Assembly (NCBI RefSeq): GCF_008369935.1
Contig: NZ_VTUZ01000022.1
Location: 62,001 to 126,000, forward strand
Direction: 5' to 3'
Origin: Paraburkholderia panacisoli
Lineage (GTDB): Bacteria > Pseudomonadota > Gammaproteobacteria > Burkholderiales > Burkholderiaceae
Length of the DNA stretch: 64,000 bases
Positions 63,178 through 64,000 of the stretch are shown here, piece after piece (position 1 is the first letter of the stretch; each line of letters begins with the position of its first letter). The position numbers and the translations under genes are program-made. The notes beneath the pieces were generated by a model, which worked only from the letters and a program-made list of their open reading frames with translations, was not told where the DNA came from and searched no databases.

Positions 63178-63383
63178 TTCCGTCTCCTCCTGGGCGCAAT
63201 CCGGGGTGCATTCCGGGGCGCATCCCGCGCCACCGCGAGGCTGCGCCCCATTACATACTTTTTGTTTCGGAATAAGCGACCCCGACTGATCTTATCAAAC
63301 CTTTAGGTCGGGCCTACAGTTGCTCTCAACACGCTTTGGTTCGCCTATTCCCAGCTATTCCCCAAGACATTCAGGAGACATTC

Positions 63384-64000
63384 ATGGCCAAGATGAGAGC
63401 CGTCGACGCAGCCGTGCTGGTGCTCGAAAAAGAAGGCATCGACACCGCGTTCGGCGTGCCGGGCGCCGCGATCAACCCGTTCTACTCGGCGATGCGCAAG
63501 GCCGGCAACATCAGCCACGTGCTGGCCCGCCACGTCGAAGGCGCGTCGCACATGGCCGAGGGGTACACGCGGGCGCAGCCGGGCAACATCGGCGTGTGCA
63601 TCGGCACGTCGGGCCCCGCCGGCACCGACATGATCACCGGTTTGTACTCCGCCCAGGCCGACTCGATCCCTATTCTCGCCATCACGGGTCAGGCGCCCCG
63701 CGCGCGTTTGTACAAGGAAGACTTCCAGGCCGTCGATATCGAAGCGATCGCCAAACCCGTCACCAAGTGGGCCGTGACCGTGCGCGAACCGGCGCTGGTG
63801 CCGCGCGTGTTCCAGCAGGCGTTCCATCTGATGCGCTCGGGCCGCCCCGGTCCGGTGCTGGTCGACCTGCCGATCGACGTGCAGCTCGCGGAGATCGAAT
63901 TCGACATCGAAACGTACGAGCCGCTGCCGGTCTACAAGCCGAAGGCGACGCGCAAGCAGATCGAAGCCGCGTTGACGATGCTCAACGAGGCGGACAAGCC
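63384..64000 (+). CDS. gcl: Glyoxylate carboligase (partial, 3' end outside window)
   Basis: The first ~205 residues are visible; the gene runs off the right edge. Gcl joins two glyoxylates into tartronate semialdehyde with loss of CO2, using ThDP. The N-terminal ThDP-binding domain shows FGVPGAAINPFYSAMRKAGN and ARHVEGASHMAEGYTRAQPG. Val51 stands where nearly all ThDP enzymes have a catalytic Glu, which is the hallmark of Gcl. ATG 63384 follows AGGAGACATTC. It is divergent from the LysR gene. Confidence 0.95.
   Translation, partial: MAKMRAVDAAVLVLEKEGIDTAFGVPGAAINPFYSAMRKAGNISHVLARHVEGASHMAEGYTRAQPGNIGVCIGTSGPAGTDMITGLYSAQADSIPILAITGQAPRARLYKEDFQAVDIEAIAKPVTKWAVTVREPALVPRVFQQAFHLMRSGRPGPVLVDLPIDVQLAEIEFDIETYEPLPVYKPKATRKQIEAALTMLNEADK

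Noticed and set aside
63281..63312. cccgac-N20-gtcggg repeat as the LysR operator for gcl
   Set aside because: Arms are short and the spacing does not fit the usual T-N11-A LysR box, so I mention it only with the regulator.

Overview
The window looks like a stretch of the main chromosome of a Burkholderia sensu lato species, most likely Paraburkholderia. The DNA is GC-rich, coding is dense, and the gene neighbourhoods are typical of Burkholderiales: surE-pcm-nlpD-rpoS, dnaX-ybaB-recR, trxA-rho, rpsF-priB-rpsR-rplI-dnaB, and a split-arnA aminoarabinose (arn) cluster next to bcp and phoH. Almost everything here is core chromosome. I see no insertion sequence, prophage, integron, CRISPR array or tRNA gene. 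The species assignment is inference from gene content and order.

Layout. 1-8.2 kb: partial rluD, divergent bamD, then a leftward block surE-pcm-nlpD-rpoS-DEDDy exonuclease-rlmD. 8.5-9.5 kb: a quinone oxidoreductase. 9.6-17.7 kb: a leftward dnaX-ybaB-recR block followed by a CaiB/BaiF CoA-transferase and a nitrate/sulfonate-type ABC importer. 17.9-18.0 kb: 4.5S SRP RNA. 18.5-23.5 kb, rightward: trxA, rho, a MerR-MFS pair and mtfA. 23.7-27.5 kb: rpmE2, a GT39 glycosyltransferase and a MATE exporter. 27.7-30.1 kb: a self-regulated MerR-carboxymuconolactone decarboxylase pair, a secreted helix-hairpin-helix protein and a YidB-family protein. 30.3-34.3 kb: clpB with a clear sigma-32 promoter, then nsrR divergent from a group-3 truncated globin. 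34.4-41 kb, leftward: moaE-moaD-moeA, then alaA-hom-thrC. 41.6-49.9 kb: an Mth938-type protein, then arnT-like, an arnE/F-like SMR protein, arnB-arnC-arnA1-arnA2-arnD. 50-55 kb: bcp, PIN-PhoH, an NlpC/P60 lipoprotein and an atypical SDR. 55.2-60 kb, leftward: phosphate transport (DUF47-pit), dnaB and the rpsF operon. 60.2-64 kb: an ECF sigma/anti-sigma pair and a LysR regulator divergent from partial gcl.

Functional themes are envelope biogenesis (bamD, nlpD, NlpC lipoprotein, arn lipid A modification), stress control (rpoS, clpB, nsrR-globin, ECF sigma, bcp), replication and translation (dnaX, recR, dnaB, priB, ribosomal proteins, rho, SRP RNA), and biosynthesis (threonine, alanine, molybdopterin).

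I did not find a convincing new multi-gene system. The items most worth a second look are the NsrR-box-like site beside the globin gene, an SDR-fold protein lacking the S-Y-K catalytic residues, a secreted HhH protein with a histone-like tail, a C40 lipoprotein with repeated EPPPP motifs, a Pcm with a long disordered N-terminus, and a repeat-rich non-coding stretch at 41.1-41.4 kb.
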